Below, piece by piece: positions 1 through 8,752 of a stretch of DNA of 64,000 bases; the first letter of the stretch is position 1; each line of letters begins with the position of its first letter. This DNA comes from Myxococcota bacterium (GTDB taxonomy: Bacteria; Myxococcota_C; UBA6777), in NCBI GenBank assembly GCA_023150835.1, contig JAKLKB010000018.1:1-64000 (forward strand), in the 5' to 3' direction. The position numbers were made by a program, and so were the translations under genes. Below the pieces are notes generated by a model. That model was not told the DNA's origin and did no database searches. It saw only the letters and a program-made list of their open reading frames with translations.

Positions 1-576
1 CGCCGTAGAGGCCGGACACGTCCCTTGAAAACACGACCCCGCGACGCACACTTCGCCCGTTCCGCACGACTTCCCGCACGCTCCACAATGCCGCGCATCT
101 GCCGTAAGATCCACGCATCCATCTCCCCCACATCCCAACAATCCCCCCGCACATAGGCAATTTCCGCCCTCACAACGCTGTCCGATCTCACAAGCCTTCC
201 CACATACCCCACAATGCTTCGCATCTTGGCGCGTATCCACGCAGCGGTCCTCACAACGCGCTACCCCCTCACCCACACACTCTTCCACACAACGCCCCCC
301 CTCGCAGCGTTCTCTTGCCCCACAAGCCTTCCCACAAACACCGCAATTTTTCGTATCTTGGCGAGGATTCACACACACACCACTACATAAAAATTCTTCA
401 TCCCCGCACAACGGACGACACTTCCCCTCCACACACACTTTCCCGCTCTCACACACACCACAAGGATCCGCTGGCTGCGTGCAATCCCACAACAAACCCA
501 CGCACAGCAAGCACCAAACAACCATCCGCCATCCCCCAAATGCCCGAACCTTCCTCAATGCCCCGATCTTCCGCAT
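1..576 (-). CDS. Cys-repeat lipoprotein (MXAN_6577-like), C-terminus cut by window edge
   Basis: The reading frame stays open to the first base of the window, so the 3' end is missing; 192 codons are visible. The start is the ATG at 576, preceded by an AGGAG-like site. The N-terminus MRKIGALRKVRAFGGWR is followed by a hydrophobic stretch ending in LLWDC, which fits a lipoprotein signal with Cys about residue 32. After that come repeats of about 35-40 residues with the signature (N/H)CGxCGKxC: KNCGVCGKAC, KHCGVCGKAC and RHCGACGKSC. This is the same repeat as in the larger gene at 5506-8169, so the two are paralogues. The repeats probably form small disulfide-bonded modules outside the cytoplasm. 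The biochemical role is unknown. Confidence 0.8.
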   Translation of the reverse strand, partial: MRKIGALRKVRAFGGWRMVVWCLLCVGLLWDCTQPADPCGVCESGKVCVEGKCRPLCGDEEFLCSGVCVNPRQDTKNCGVCGKACGARERCEGGRCVEECVGEGVARCEDRCVDTRQDAKHCGVCGKACEIGQRCEGGNCLCAGGLLGCGGDGCVDLTADARHCGACGKSCGTGEVCVAGSCFQGTCPASTA

Positions 577-1025
577 CCGAAACCCCTTCTCCTCGCACAC
601 AGACACACCGCCAAAAAGATCCAACCCTCAAACCAACGGCCACGCCGCTTTTCTTCAACAAAACACATACACTAGATCCCCCTCCTTTAGCAACCTCTGC
701 ATATCTCTACAGCTTTTCAGATGGTCTTTCCCCCCTCTTTCTTCTTCCCCTCTTTCTTCTTCCCCTCTTTCTTCTCTTTCTTCTTCCCCTCTTTCTTCTC
801 TTTCTTCTTCCCCTCTTTCTTCTCTTTCTTCTTCCCCTCTTTCTTCTCTTTCTTCTTCCCCTCTTTCTTCTCTTTCTTTCTTCCCCTCTTTCTTCTCTTT
901 CTTCTTCCCCTCTTTCTTCTCTTTCTTCTTCCCCTTTTTCTTCTCTTTCTTCTTCCCCTCTTTCTTCTTCCCTTTTCCGTGTATTCCGTGTATTCCGTGG
1001 ACATGTTTTGGATCAAGGCAACGAT
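577..1025. other. Intergenic stretch dominated by polypyrimidine tract
   Basis: This spacer lies between two minus-strand lipoprotein genes. It consists of a polypyrimidine tandem repeat (listed separately) and a short direct repeat at about 978-1002 on the C-rich side, where 'gtgtattcc' occurs twice. A minus-strand frame of 99 codons (717-1016) crosses it and would encode an almost pure Lys/Arg/Glu/Gly protein. A plus-strand frame would encode an almost pure Phe/Ser/Pro/Leu protein. Neither has a convincing start, and I treat both as products of the repeat. Confidence 0.6.
722..975. repeat. Polypyrimidine:polypurine minisatellite, 24-bp unit
   Basis: About ten imperfect copies of a 24-base unit of the form cccctctttcttctctttct plus tctt run head to tail. 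The plus strand is almost pure C/T over about 250 bases. Such mirror-like pyrimidine tracts can adopt triplex (H-DNA) structure and are prone to copy-number change; that is known of such sequences, not shown here. Confidence 0.85.
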
Positions 1026-1517
1026 TTAATCCCCATCGCCGTTGCTGTCTCCACCGCTATCGTCGCTGCCGCTGTCATCGCTGCCGTTGTCTGTGCCGTC
1101 GTCGAGAAAGCCGCCGTTGTTATCGTTGCCGCCGTTGTTATCGTTGCCGCCGTTGTTATCGGGGCTATCATCCCAAGCGTTTTCATCCCAACCATCTTCC
1201 CATCCATCGTCCCAACCGAGATCGCCATCGTCCAATATCGGGGCATTTGAGCGGCGTGGGAAACAAGCTCCTTGGCGGCAGGCGTAGCCATCACCCAAAG
1301 CGCGGCGACAACCCTCGTGCGTCTGGCACAAGACCTTGGGTACGCAACGTTTAAGATGGCAGTGATAATCGCGCCCTAAACGCTTTTGGCACTGGCTTGT
1401 TTCGGTGCATGATAACCGAGGACGTAAACCACATCCCCCGCCCATCAAACCGACAAGTAAGATCAAAGCCAAACAACCTACGATCCAAAAAGAAGTTCGA
1501 TGTAAGCGCTTTTCCAT
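1026..1517 (-). CDS. Asp/Asn/Gly-rich lipoprotein with small Cys-rich module
   Basis: A 163-residue product. The start at 1517 is chosen because AGGAGG (1525-1530) sits seven bases upstream; an in-frame ATG further upstream has no such site. The signal sequence runs through IVGCLALILLVGL and ends in GGGC, a plausible lipobox. A module with paired cysteines follows (CTETSQC, YHCHLKRC, CQTHEGC, YACRQGAC). The last 60 residues are a low-complexity acidic tail with NDNNGG repeats and then (D)DSGS repeats, net strongly negative. Such tails are common on surface proteins of predatory or soil deltaproteobacteria and may bind cations. No enzymatic motif is visible. Confidence 0.72.
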   Translation of the reverse strand: MEKRLHRTSFWIVGCLALILLVGLMGGGCGLRPRLSCTETSQCQKRLGRDYHCHLKRCVPKVLCQTHEGCRRALGDGYACRQGACFPRRSNAPILDDGDLGWDDGWEDGWDENAWDDSPDNNGGNDNNGGNDNNGGFLDDGTDNGSDDSGSDDSGGDSNGDGD

Positions 1518-1824
1518 AATGCAACCTCCTTGATCTTTTCGCCGTTTTCGACAACGCACCCAAACGTAAGCTGGAAACCCTCTCTCTGTCAACACGTCCG
1601 CCTCAGAAGGCAGAAGCTGTCTCCGCCTTCGAGCAAAGGCCACGCCAAACAAGCCTTCGGAGCCGAAGCCTGAACGCGGGCATCGGATCGAGACATACAG
1701 AGCTTACTCCCGCACCCAAAAGCCCGCTCCTTCCGACAAACATTGGAAAGCACCACTCCAGTCCGTCGGAGCAGCATCCCTCCTTGTTTCACGAGAAACC
1801 AAAACAAGCCCTCTCAAAAAGGAC
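1518..1824. other. Intergenic spacer, nothing recognised
   Basis: About 300 bases between two minus-strand genes. The short open frames here overlap one another on both strands and lack ribosome-binding sites. A small hairpin (GCCTTCGGAGCCGAAGCC-like, near 1650) could help terminate transcription of the upstream gene, but there is no T run. Confidence 0.4.
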
Positions 1825-2571
1825 TCAGCGCAATTCATACAAGAAAAAACGCCCGCTATCTGTAGGCAAAGGCAACGCTCTCTCCGCAGGAGGTCGCATC
1901 GGCTGTATGTTTGGTGGTGGTTGGTCGGGAGGCTCCAGATGGTGCGGAAACTTCTGCTTCGTCAAACGCCGATAATGTTCTGCGAATATCCGATGGTTGT
2001 GCGCGGAGATGGCTGTTCCATAGATGGCAGGAACCGCAGCGACAAGGCTGATCCCCAACAGCAAGCAAACCCCTCCAGCCGATCCGATCCAAAAAGCTGG
2101 GGAGTCGAAAACATTTCCTGACGGTGGGGCCAAGGTCTGCGGCATCGCAAAAGCCAAAATGGAGATCGAAAGCGCGCTCCCTGCTGCCAAACCGAGAAAG
2201 ATACGACCTGTGATATCCACACCCACCGCCCATCGTGCAAAGGTTTTTGCTCGGGGTGTTTCTCGAAAAAACACGTTATATTCGAGAGGCATGAGCAGAA
2301 AAAAAGGAGCTGGATAATTCTTTTTATTTCGGCGAATTGTCCGCCCATCTGGCAGCAAAAAAACTTGCTTTTGATAAACCTCCATCAATACTTGCGCTTG
2401 TTCTTCTTCTCGGATGATCTGTTGCAGCTTTTGTTTTGCGGCCTCAGCTTTGGGGCTGCTGGCTTTTCGAGCGGGCAGCGTGGTGCTAGGCTGATTCGCC
2501 TGTGCTTCCAAGACACCTAGCCAAAGGATCACCGCGATCCAAAGCACCTCCCATCGAGATCTCACACGCAT
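1825..2571 (-). CDS. Exported/membrane protein with two membrane segments (paralogue of next gene)
   Basis: A 248-residue product. The start ATG at 2571 has GGAGG six bases upstream (2578-2582). An N-terminal signal (WIAVILWLGVLEAQA) is followed by a region with QKQVFLLPDGR and then two long hydrophobic segments (about residues 120-145 and 160-185). The neighbour at 2689-3849 has the matching phrase SQIFLQADGR and the same pair of hydrophobic segments, so the two arose by duplication. The family is not recognised. It probably sits in the inner membrane with the 'DGR' segment outside. The upstream gene, with its duplicated 3' end, lies immediately before it in the same orientation. Confidence 0.65.
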   Translation of the reverse strand: MRVRSRWEVLWIAVILWLGVLEAQANQPSTTLPARKASSPKAEAAKQKLQQIIREEEQAQVLMEVYQKQVFLLPDGRTIRRNKKNYPAPFFLLMPLEYNVFFRETPRAKTFARWAVGVDITGRIFLGLAAGSALSISILAFAMPQTLAPPSGNVFDSPAFWIGSAGGVCLLLGISLVAAVPAIYGTAISAHNHRIFAEHYRRLTKQKFPHHLEPPDQPPPNIQPMRPPAERALPLPTDSGRFFLYELR

Positions 2572-2577
2572 CAAAAT

Positions 2578-2706
2578 CCTCCACAATGCTGACTATTCAA
2601 GAGAACATATCGCATACACCAACACCCTCCACAATGCTGACTATTCAAGAGAACATATCGCATACACCAACATCCTCCACAATGCAGGTTATTCAAGAGA
2701 AAGTAA
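2578..2706 (-). repeat. 48-bp tandem repeat, 2.6 copies, carrying a ribosome-binding site and stop codon per copy
   Basis: Copies begin at 2578, 2626 and 2674 (period exactly 48). On the minus strand each contains ...CTTGAATA(A/G), the end of the upstream gene (..SLE-stop), and then GTGGAGG, the Shine-Dalgarno used by the downstream gene. The gene-end plus RBS has therefore been tandemly duplicated. Between the copies lie two tiny frames (2641-2673 ATG-start and 2593-2625 GTG-start), each reading MLVYAICSLE and then stop. Confidence 0.85.
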
Positions 2707-3849
2707 GACATCGACTCGACTATCCCGAACAGAGGCGACATTGGCGCGGCTCTGGCTTGTGCGGCTTGCTTGCGCAAGGCTACCGGAGGGCGTGTGTGTT
2801 TGCTCTATCGAAAAGGATGCTTTTTGCGGATCACGCGGCCCTGCCACGCGCAAAAAAAGGGCGTGGTTGTACTCTGCAAGCGTCCGTTGGTAGGTCTGTT
2901 GGGCTGTAATCTCCAACAGAACCCCAACGGCAAAGACCGTAAACCCACCCGCCCACAAGCCATAAGAAACACCCGGCGGAATCAACACAGGCCCCGCCGA
3001 AAAGATGGCGTAAGGATTCACTGCAAAACACGCCATTCCGCCCAACATCGCAAGCCCACCTGCCGACAACATCGCGATCGCTGCAACACGCATCTCCCAA
3101 GCCCGACGCAGCGAAGCGAGATGTGCGGGTTCTTCCTTCAACAACACCTCGTGCCAAGCCGAGAATGCGGGAAGACGTTGCTTGCCTTTGCGAACCCAGC
3201 CTTCCTCATGCGCGGAGATCCGCTTGGATTGAAGCAGCAACCACGCCATCTGCTGCGTCGAAGTCCATGCTCCCGACCTCTGCATACGCTCTAACATCCC
3301 CTGATTGGCACTCTCTACCGCCCCGCTCACCGTTTGCCCCAAAGGGATGGTCATCAACAGAGCCGCTGGAAAAGCGATAAATCCGACGCCAATTAGCGAA
3401 AAAATAACGTGATCGACAGCCGATCCAGCAAAAACGTTCGGCGCAGTGAACAACAACGTAAAAGCCCCTCCCACCGACAACAGCGAAACAGACAACGAGC
3501 CAGCAAGAAAACCAAACCACCATTTTCCCTGTTCTATCCGCTGCACAGCTTCGGGGATGTGCCCCAAATAACCATGAACCTCCTGACCAAGCGGCTGTAT
3601 CACAGAGAGCTTTCCACCTTTCATCCACCGCCCATCTGCCTGCAAAAAGATCTGCGACTGGTACAGAGTCCAAACAGCTTTGTACCGTTCGCCTTTTTTG
3701 ATGGGCTGTTCTGCCCTAGCTTCGCAAGCACAAAACATCCAAAACACCCCCCAGATCAAGCCTCCTTTCCCCACCGCCCGAGCCCAGCCACCCAAAAGAT
3801 ACCGCAACGACACCCACACTTGACAGCCCACCCGCACTCGACAGCCCAT
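2689..3849 (-). CDS. Membrane protein with duplicated two-helix module
   Basis: A 386-residue product. ATG at 3849 has GGAGG six bases upstream; an earlier TTG in frame is less well placed. A signal-like segment (GLIWGVFWMFCACEARA) precedes the mature part. A module with SQIFLQADGR and a pair of membrane segments (about residues 110-165) is followed by a second pair of hydrophobic segments near residues 245-310, so the two-helix unit occurs twice here but once in the paralogue at 1825-2571. The end (..LLSLE-stop) is the source of the tandem repeat in the spacer. The family is not recognised. It is likely co-transcribed with the downstream paralogue. Confidence 0.65.
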   Translation of the reverse strand: MGCRVRVGCQVWVSLRYLLGGWARAVGKGGLIWGVFWMFCACEARAEQPIKKGERYKAVWTLYQSQIFLQADGRWMKGGKLSVIQPLGQEVHGYLGHIPEAVQRIEQGKWWFGFLAGSLSVSLLSVGGAFTLLFTAPNVFAGSAVDHVIFSLIGVGFIAFPAALLMTIPLGQTVSGAVESANQGMLERMQRSGAWTSTQQMAWLLLQSKRISAHEEGWVRKGKQRLPAFSAWHEVLLKEEPAHLASLRRAWEMRVAAIAMLSAGGLAMLGGMACFAVNPYAIFSAGPVLIPPGVSYGLWAGGFTVFAVGVLLEITAQQTYQRTLAEYNHALFLRVAGPRDPQKASFSIEQTHTPSGSLAQASRTSQSRANVASVRDSRVDVLLSLE

Positions 3850-4092
3850 CCACAACCTCCACTCGACACACTAACGGCTTTTCACCCAACACACTACGCC
3901 AACGAAAAATGCGGCAAACAACGCTTGACACACAACAAGCAACCACCTACAACCCACCAACAGAAAGAACAACGATTTGATTCCGCCCGTGGAGCGCACC
4001 ATTTCACAACAAAAGGATCCTCACAGCACACCACCAACACAACGAAAAGCACTCCAACCTTCGCTCCCTCTTCACCCCAAAGGATGGCGATC

Positions 4093-5433
4093 ATGCCCAA
4101 CACACCAGAACGCATCTCCCCTCCAACCACCTCTTCGGCAGCCCCCAACCAACTCGCCCGTGTCGTCGGCTTTTGGGGGGCTGTCTGGATGGGGCTTGGC
4201 TCGATCCTTGGAACAGGCGTCTTTGTCAGCCTCGGTATCTCCGCAGGGATCGTCGGTTCGAGCATGGTGCTTGCGGTGGCTCTTGCGGCTTTTGTTGCTA
4301 CAGCCAACGGGCTTTCGAGCGCACAACTGGCTGCGAATCTTCCTGTCAGCGGCGGCACGTATGCTTATGCCCGCGCTTATCTTCATCCGTTGGCAGGCTT
4401 TGCGGCAGGATGGATGTTTCTCGCCGCCAAAAGCGCTTCGGCGGCGACGGCTGCCCAAGGATTTTCTGGCTATCTGCTCTACACGCTCGGTTATTCTCCC
4501 TCGCGGATCACGCGAACAGCGCTCGCTCTTGCCCTTGTGATCGCCCTTACCGCGCTGGTCGCCACCGGCCTCAAACGCTCCAACACCGCCAATATCTTGA
4601 TCGTCTCCTTCACCATGCTTGCGCTCGGTAGCTTCGTATTCTTCGGACTGCTTAGCCTTTCCGCAGCTTCTTTCCAACAACACCTCGGCCCAACGTCCCT
4701 CTTTGCGGGGCTTTCGCGTCCCACCGCTATGCTCGAAGCTACCGCCCTGATGTTTGTTGCTTACACGGGATACGGGCGCATCGCCACCCTCGGCGAAGAA
4801 GTCCACGAACCCGCCAAAGTCATCCCACGCGCCATTGTCGGAACGCTTCTGATCTCGATGATCCTGTATCTGAGTGTCTCCATCGTTGCTGTCGCCGTCG
4901 CAGGAGCCGACGCTTTTGGAAAGGCCGCCCAAAGCGCCGCCCCGCTTGAGCGCATCGCACGCAGTTTCCGCGTCCCCCAGATCGCGTACATCGTTTCGCT
5001 TGGTGCCGTGACAGCGATGGCTGGGGTCTTACTCAATCTTTTGCTCGGACTTTCTCGCGTGCTTTTTGCGATGGCCCGCGATCACGAAGCCCCCCAAACC
5101 TTCTCCCACGTCGACGAACGCACCGAAAGCCCCGACCGCGCCGTCTGGGGCGTCGGCATCCTGATCGCTTCTCTTGTATTGCTCGGCGATATCCGCACGA
5201 CGTGGTCTTTTAGCGCCTTTACTGTCCTGATCTATTACGGTTTCACCAACCTCTGCGCGCTCCAGCTTTCCCCCCAAGAACGCCGTTTTCACCCGATCAT
5301 CGCCCTCTTCGGATTGCTCTCCTGCTTTGGCCTTGCCTTCTTTGTACCCCCCAAAGTCTGGATCGCTGGACTTTCTCTGCTCGCTTTCGGTTTTGTCTTG
5401 CGCCTGTTCTTTGTCAAAAGATCCGCCTCTTAA
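4093..5433 (+). CDS. APC-superfamily amino acid permease
   Basis: A 446-residue protein with about 12 hydrophobic segments. The start ATG at 4093 has AAGGA eight bases upstream; the ATG at 4084 is a possible alternative. The first helix carries the APC signature GLGSILGTGVFVSLGISAG (unwound TM1 substrate site), followed by ATANGLSSAQLAANLPVSGGTYAYARAYL, typical of amino acid/polyamine/organocation transporters. EATALMFVAYTGYGRIATLGEEV matches the conserved TM6 region (FxAYxGxxxxxxxxEE). The family imports or exchanges amino acids in the inner membrane; the substrate cannot be read from the sequence. It is transcribed divergently from the paralogous membrane-protein genes. Confidence 0.88.
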   Translation: MPNTPERISPPTTSSAAPNQLARVVGFWGAVWMGLGSILGTGVFVSLGISAGIVGSSMVLAVALAAFVATANGLSSAQLAANLPVSGGTYAYARAYLHPLAGFAAGWMFLAAKSASAATAAQGFSGYLLYTLGYSPSRITRTALALALVIALTALVATGLKRSNTANILIVSFTMLALGSFVFFGLLSLSAASFQQHLGPTSLFAGLSRPTAMLEATALMFVAYTGYGRIATLGEEVHEPAKVIPRAIVGTLLISMILYLSVSIVAVAVAGADAFGKAAQSAAPLERIARSFRVPQIAYIVSLGAVTAMAGVLLNLLLGLSRVLFAMARDHEAPQTFSHVDERTESPDRAVWGVGILIASLVLLGDIRTTWSFSAFTVLIYYGFTNLCALQLSPQERRFHPIIALFGLLSCFGLAFFVPPKVWIAGLSLLAFGFVLRLFFVKRSAS

Positions 5434-5505
5434 AAAACAATCGCACTCTTCCCTCGCCTTCCCCTCCTTCTGCCTCTAAAAAAATAATCCCCCCACCTTC
5501 CCCTC

Positions 5506-8169
5506 TTAACGACACGTCCCGTTTTGACAAAACTGACTCGACGAACATTGCCTCCCACAATATCCGCAGTTGGAGCGGTCGATGTTGGTGTTCACACAAG
5601 CACTCCCACAAACCTTCGTCCCATCGGGGCATTTGCACGAGCCACCGCTACAGATCTGGTTCGTATATTGGTTGCATTGGTGCCCACAATACCCGCAGTT
5701 GAGCCGATCTGTATTCTTATCCACGCACGCACTGCTACACACGCTGTAGCCCGACGGACATTTGCACGAACCGCCATCGCAGATCTGGTTCGTATATTGG
5801 TCGCATTGCCGGCCACAGTACCCGCAGTTGAGCCGATCTGTATTCTTATCCACGCACGCATTGCTGCACAACGTATAACCCGAAGCGCAGGTGCATCGGC
5901 GCGAAACGCAGGCTTGGTTGATGTATTGTGTGCATCGAGACCCACACGAGCCGCAATTGTTCTTGTCTGTATCCAAGTCCACACAGGCCCCGCTACACTC
6001 GGACATACCCGTAGCACACCGACAATTTCCGCTGCTACAGCTATATGTCGAGCGACACGGGCTATTGCACGCCCCGCAATGATTGGGATCTGTCGAGCGA
6101 TTCACACAAACGCCCGAACATTCGGTCATTCCAGTTGCACACTTACAGTATCGGTTTTCACAGATCTTTGCGCCTGTGCAAGCTTTTCCGCAGCTTCCGC
6201 AATGATTCGCGTCGTTGCTTAGGTTCGCGCAAATGCCTGAACAATCGCTTGTTCCGCTTGGGCACGTACAATAACGACTGCTACAGATCTTTCCACCCGC
6301 ACAGGCTTTTCCACAACTTCCGCAGTGGCTTGCGTCGGTCGAAAGATCTACGCAAACGCCCGAACATTCGCTTGTTCCACTTGGGCAACGGCAATACCCA
6401 CTCACGCAAACTTTGCCTCCTGCGCAGGCATTGCCACAACGGCTACAATGGTTTGCATCTGCGCTCGTATCGACGCAAACGCCGCTGCATGCGGTCATTC
6501 CGCTTGGACAAAGGCAGCTTCCGTTCTGGCATATATAAGAAGCCTGACAAGGTTTGTTGCATCCGCCACAATGACGCAGATCGCTTTGTGTATTGATGCA
6601 ATTGCCACCGCAAGGCATCGTCCCTGTAGGACAAGAGCATACGCCCTTTGTACAAACGAGACCCAAAGCGCACGGACGGCCGCAGCCTCCGCAATGTTGC
6701 GTGTTGGTTTGCGTATCGACGCACGAAGATCCGCAGATCGTCGGCGATCCGACGGGGCAGTTGATCACGCACTTTCCGTCTGCGCAGCGTTCCCCCGACG
6801 CGCACGCGAGACCGCATCCCCCACAATGCCGCGCATCGGTCTTTGGATCGATGCACTGTCCGCTGCATAGGCGTTGTTCAGACAAGCACTCTGCTTGGCA
6901 CGTCCCTTCACGACAACGCTCCCCTGTCTGGCAAGCGCGCCCACAAACCCCGCAATGACGGCCATCTGTGCTTAACAACACGCACTGGCCGCTGCACACG
7001 GTTTGTCCCGTCGGACAGCGGCAGACGGCCTGTTCACAGTTCTGCCCTCCTGTGCAGCGTTTGTTGCACGACCCACAATGGTTTGGGTTGGTCTGCGGAT
7101 CGACGCAGCCTCCTAAACACAACAGCGGCGTACCTACGGGACATTCCGCTTGACATTGCCCCAGCGCACACACGGATCCTTGCGGACAAGCATTGTTGCA
7201 ACCGCCACAATGCGCCCGATCATTGGCGATATCGATGCAACGGCCCGCACAGGCTTGTTGTCCTGTAGGACATTGACAGCGGCCTTGTACGCATCGGCGA
7301 TCTTCGCTACAAGCGTTTCCACACGACCCACAATGCGCTGCATCCGTTTTGATATCCACACAAGCCCCTAGACATACCGTTGGCGTGGCATCGGGACAAG
7401 ACGAAACGCACTGTCCTCCCGCACAAAACCGACCTTCCGCACAAGCCGCTCCACACGCCCCACAATTTTTCGTATCCGTCTGGAGATCCGCACAACCCGT
7501 CGTGCAAGTCTCCAACCCCGACAAGCACGCACAACGGCCTTCTTGGCACACTTGGCGCGGTAGGCATGTACGACCACATGCGCCACAATGTACTCCATCA
7601 CTTTGCAGATCCACACAATCATTCCCGCAACGTTCGGGAGTATCGCGTGGACAACCTTGGCACACGCCCCCCACGCAACGCTCCCCCACACCACAAGCTT
7701 TTCCACAGCCCCCACAATGCGCTGCGTCACTCTGCGGCTCGACGCATCCGCCTGCACACGCCAACGGGCGATCCGTTGGACAGCTTTGGCCTGTACAAGC
7801 TCCACCGACACAGGGCTGATCGGCTGGACACGCTTTCCCACACGCCCCACAATGCGACGTATCCACCGCAAGATCCACACATCTCCCCGAACAATCGACC
7901 TTTCCAACTGCGCAGCCGCAGCGCCCCGCTTCACACGTCCCACCCTCCTCACAAGCCACTCCACACGCCCCACAATGCGCGGGATTGCGCAAAAGATTCA
8001 CACACACGCCCTCGCACTCTTCCCCACCCTGCGGGCAAACGCACACCTCTCCCACACAGACCCGCCCCCCCTCACACTCCGAATGATACCGACAAGACTG
8101 TTGATTGGGTGCTGTACACGCCACATATCCCCACATCACCGAGGCCAGAAGGATCATCCAACGCAGCAT
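5506..8169 (-). CDS. Large Cys-repeat lipoprotein (MXAN_6577-like), about 20 repeats
   Basis: An 887-residue product. The start ATG at 8169 has GAGAGG seven bases upstream; an ATG eight codons earlier lacks one. MLRWMILLASVMWGYVAC is a clear lipoprotein signal with the acylated Cys at residue 18. The rest is about 20 tandem modules of 35-45 residues, each with C(x)3C, a variable loop with D/NxxHCGxCGxxC and CxxGxCxC. Examples are AHCGACGVAC, SHCGACGKAC, NHCGACNSPC and LNCGYCGRQC. The last three modules (RLNCGYCG) are closest to each other, indicating recent duplication. The protein is probably an outer-membrane or surface-anchored disulfide-rich rod. Function is unknown. No catalytic motif is seen. 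Confidence 0.85.
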   Translation of the reverse strand: MLRWMILLASVMWGYVACTAPNQQSCRYHSECEGGRVCVGEVCVCPQGGEECEGVCVNLLRNPAHCGACGVACEEGGTCEAGRCGCAVGKVDCSGRCVDLAVDTSHCGACGKACPADQPCVGGACTGQSCPTDRPLACAGGCVEPQSDAAHCGGCGKACGVGERCVGGVCQGCPRDTPERCGNDCVDLQSDGVHCGACGRTCLPRQVCQEGRCACLSGLETCTTGCADLQTDTKNCGACGAACAEGRFCAGGQCVSSCPDATPTVCLGACVDIKTDAAHCGSCGNACSEDRRCVQGRCQCPTGQQACAGRCIDIANDRAHCGGCNNACPQGSVCALGQCQAECPVGTPLLCLGGCVDPQTNPNHCGSCNKRCTGGQNCEQAVCRCPTGQTVCSGQCVLLSTDGRHCGVCGRACQTGERCREGTCQAECLSEQRLCSGQCIDPKTDARHCGGCGLACASGERCADGKCVINCPVGSPTICGSSCVDTQTNTQHCGGCGRPCALGLVCTKGVCSCPTGTMPCGGNCINTQSDLRHCGGCNKPCQASYICQNGSCLCPSGMTACSGVCVDTSADANHCSRCGNACAGGKVCVSGYCRCPSGTSECSGVCVDLSTDASHCGSCGKACAGGKICSSRYCTCPSGTSDCSGICANLSNDANHCGSCGKACTGAKICENRYCKCATGMTECSGVCVNRSTDPNHCGACNSPCRSTYSCSSGNCRCATGMSECSGACVDLDTDKNNCGSCGSRCTQYINQACVSRRCTCASGYTLCSNACVDKNTDRLNCGYCGRQCDQYTNQICDGGSCKCPSGYSVCSSACVDKNTDRLNCGYCGHQCNQYTNQICSGGSCKCPDGTKVCGSACVNTNIDRSNCGYCGRQCSSSQFCQNGTCR

Positions 8170-8412
8170 CTCGCAACCTCTCAATCGCCTCAAAAAAGCC
8201 TCTCATCGCCTCAAAAACACCCATCCCACAAACATGGACAGACGCTTCAGTCGCCTTTGTTCGCTGCAACCGCCGTGTTTGCTTCTCAAAACCAACCGCC
8301 CAAAAACACTAACCTTTTCGATCTCGACGCGTCAAGCACACGACGCGCTGTCCGATCCTCTATGACTCCTGTCTTCTCCCCCTTGTCTCAGCAGTGTGTT
8401 CTTCCCCTCCCT

Positions 8413-8564
8413 CCTTCCGCATCGCTCGTTTCGATCGTAATCGGTCACGAAAACGAGACAAGCGGTTTGACGACCTCCTTCCGCATCACTCGTTTCAATA
8501 CGTTGAGCTGTCCCCACACTCACATCCAATTCCGCCTCCCACCTTCCGCATCGCTCGTTTCGAT
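8413..8564. repeat. Three regularly spaced 23-bp repeats, CRISPR-like remnant
   Basis: CCTTCCGCATCGCTCGTTTC plus GAT occurs at 8413-8435 and 8542-8564, with a variant (two changes, ending GTTTCAAT) at 8477-8499. Start-to-start distances are 64 and 65, and the intervening 41-42 bases are unrelated. Similarity extends a few bases further to the left (cctcc). The pattern and the GTTTCAAT end resemble a short or decaying CRISPR array, but no cas gene is in the window and three copies do not prove it. Confidence 0.35.
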
Positions 8565-8631
8565 AGACTTTGTGAGATGCTGCCAAAGTAATAGGACATA
8601 CAGATCATCATACCGCTTTGTATGATGAATC

Positions 8632-8752
8632 ATACGAAATATACCTATTATGTGATCAGCTTATGTAGGGGCAGCCCCCTGTGGCTGCCCGACCGCAGGG
8701 GGCTACAGCGGATCACACCTACGCTTCGATCACACTCCTCTCGGATATCAGA
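8632..8752. repeat. B-family repeat, degenerate copy
   Basis: It begins with ATACGAAAT, contains the palindromic core GGGGCAGCCCCCTGTGGCTG and ends with CTCGGATATC. It is related to the copies at 17483, 21727, 28522 and 40156. Confidence 0.6.

Noticed and set aside
717..1029. Open frames of 99 and 102 codons encoding Lys/Arg/Glu-rich or Phe/Ser/Pro-rich proteins
   Set aside because: They arise from the polypyrimidine tandem repeat; no ribosome-binding site or homologous motif.
5524..8312. Long open frames on the plus strand opposite the Cys-repeat gene
   Set aside because: Shadows of a GC-rich repetitive coding strand; the minus frame has a lipoprotein signal, a ribosome-binding site and coherent repeats.
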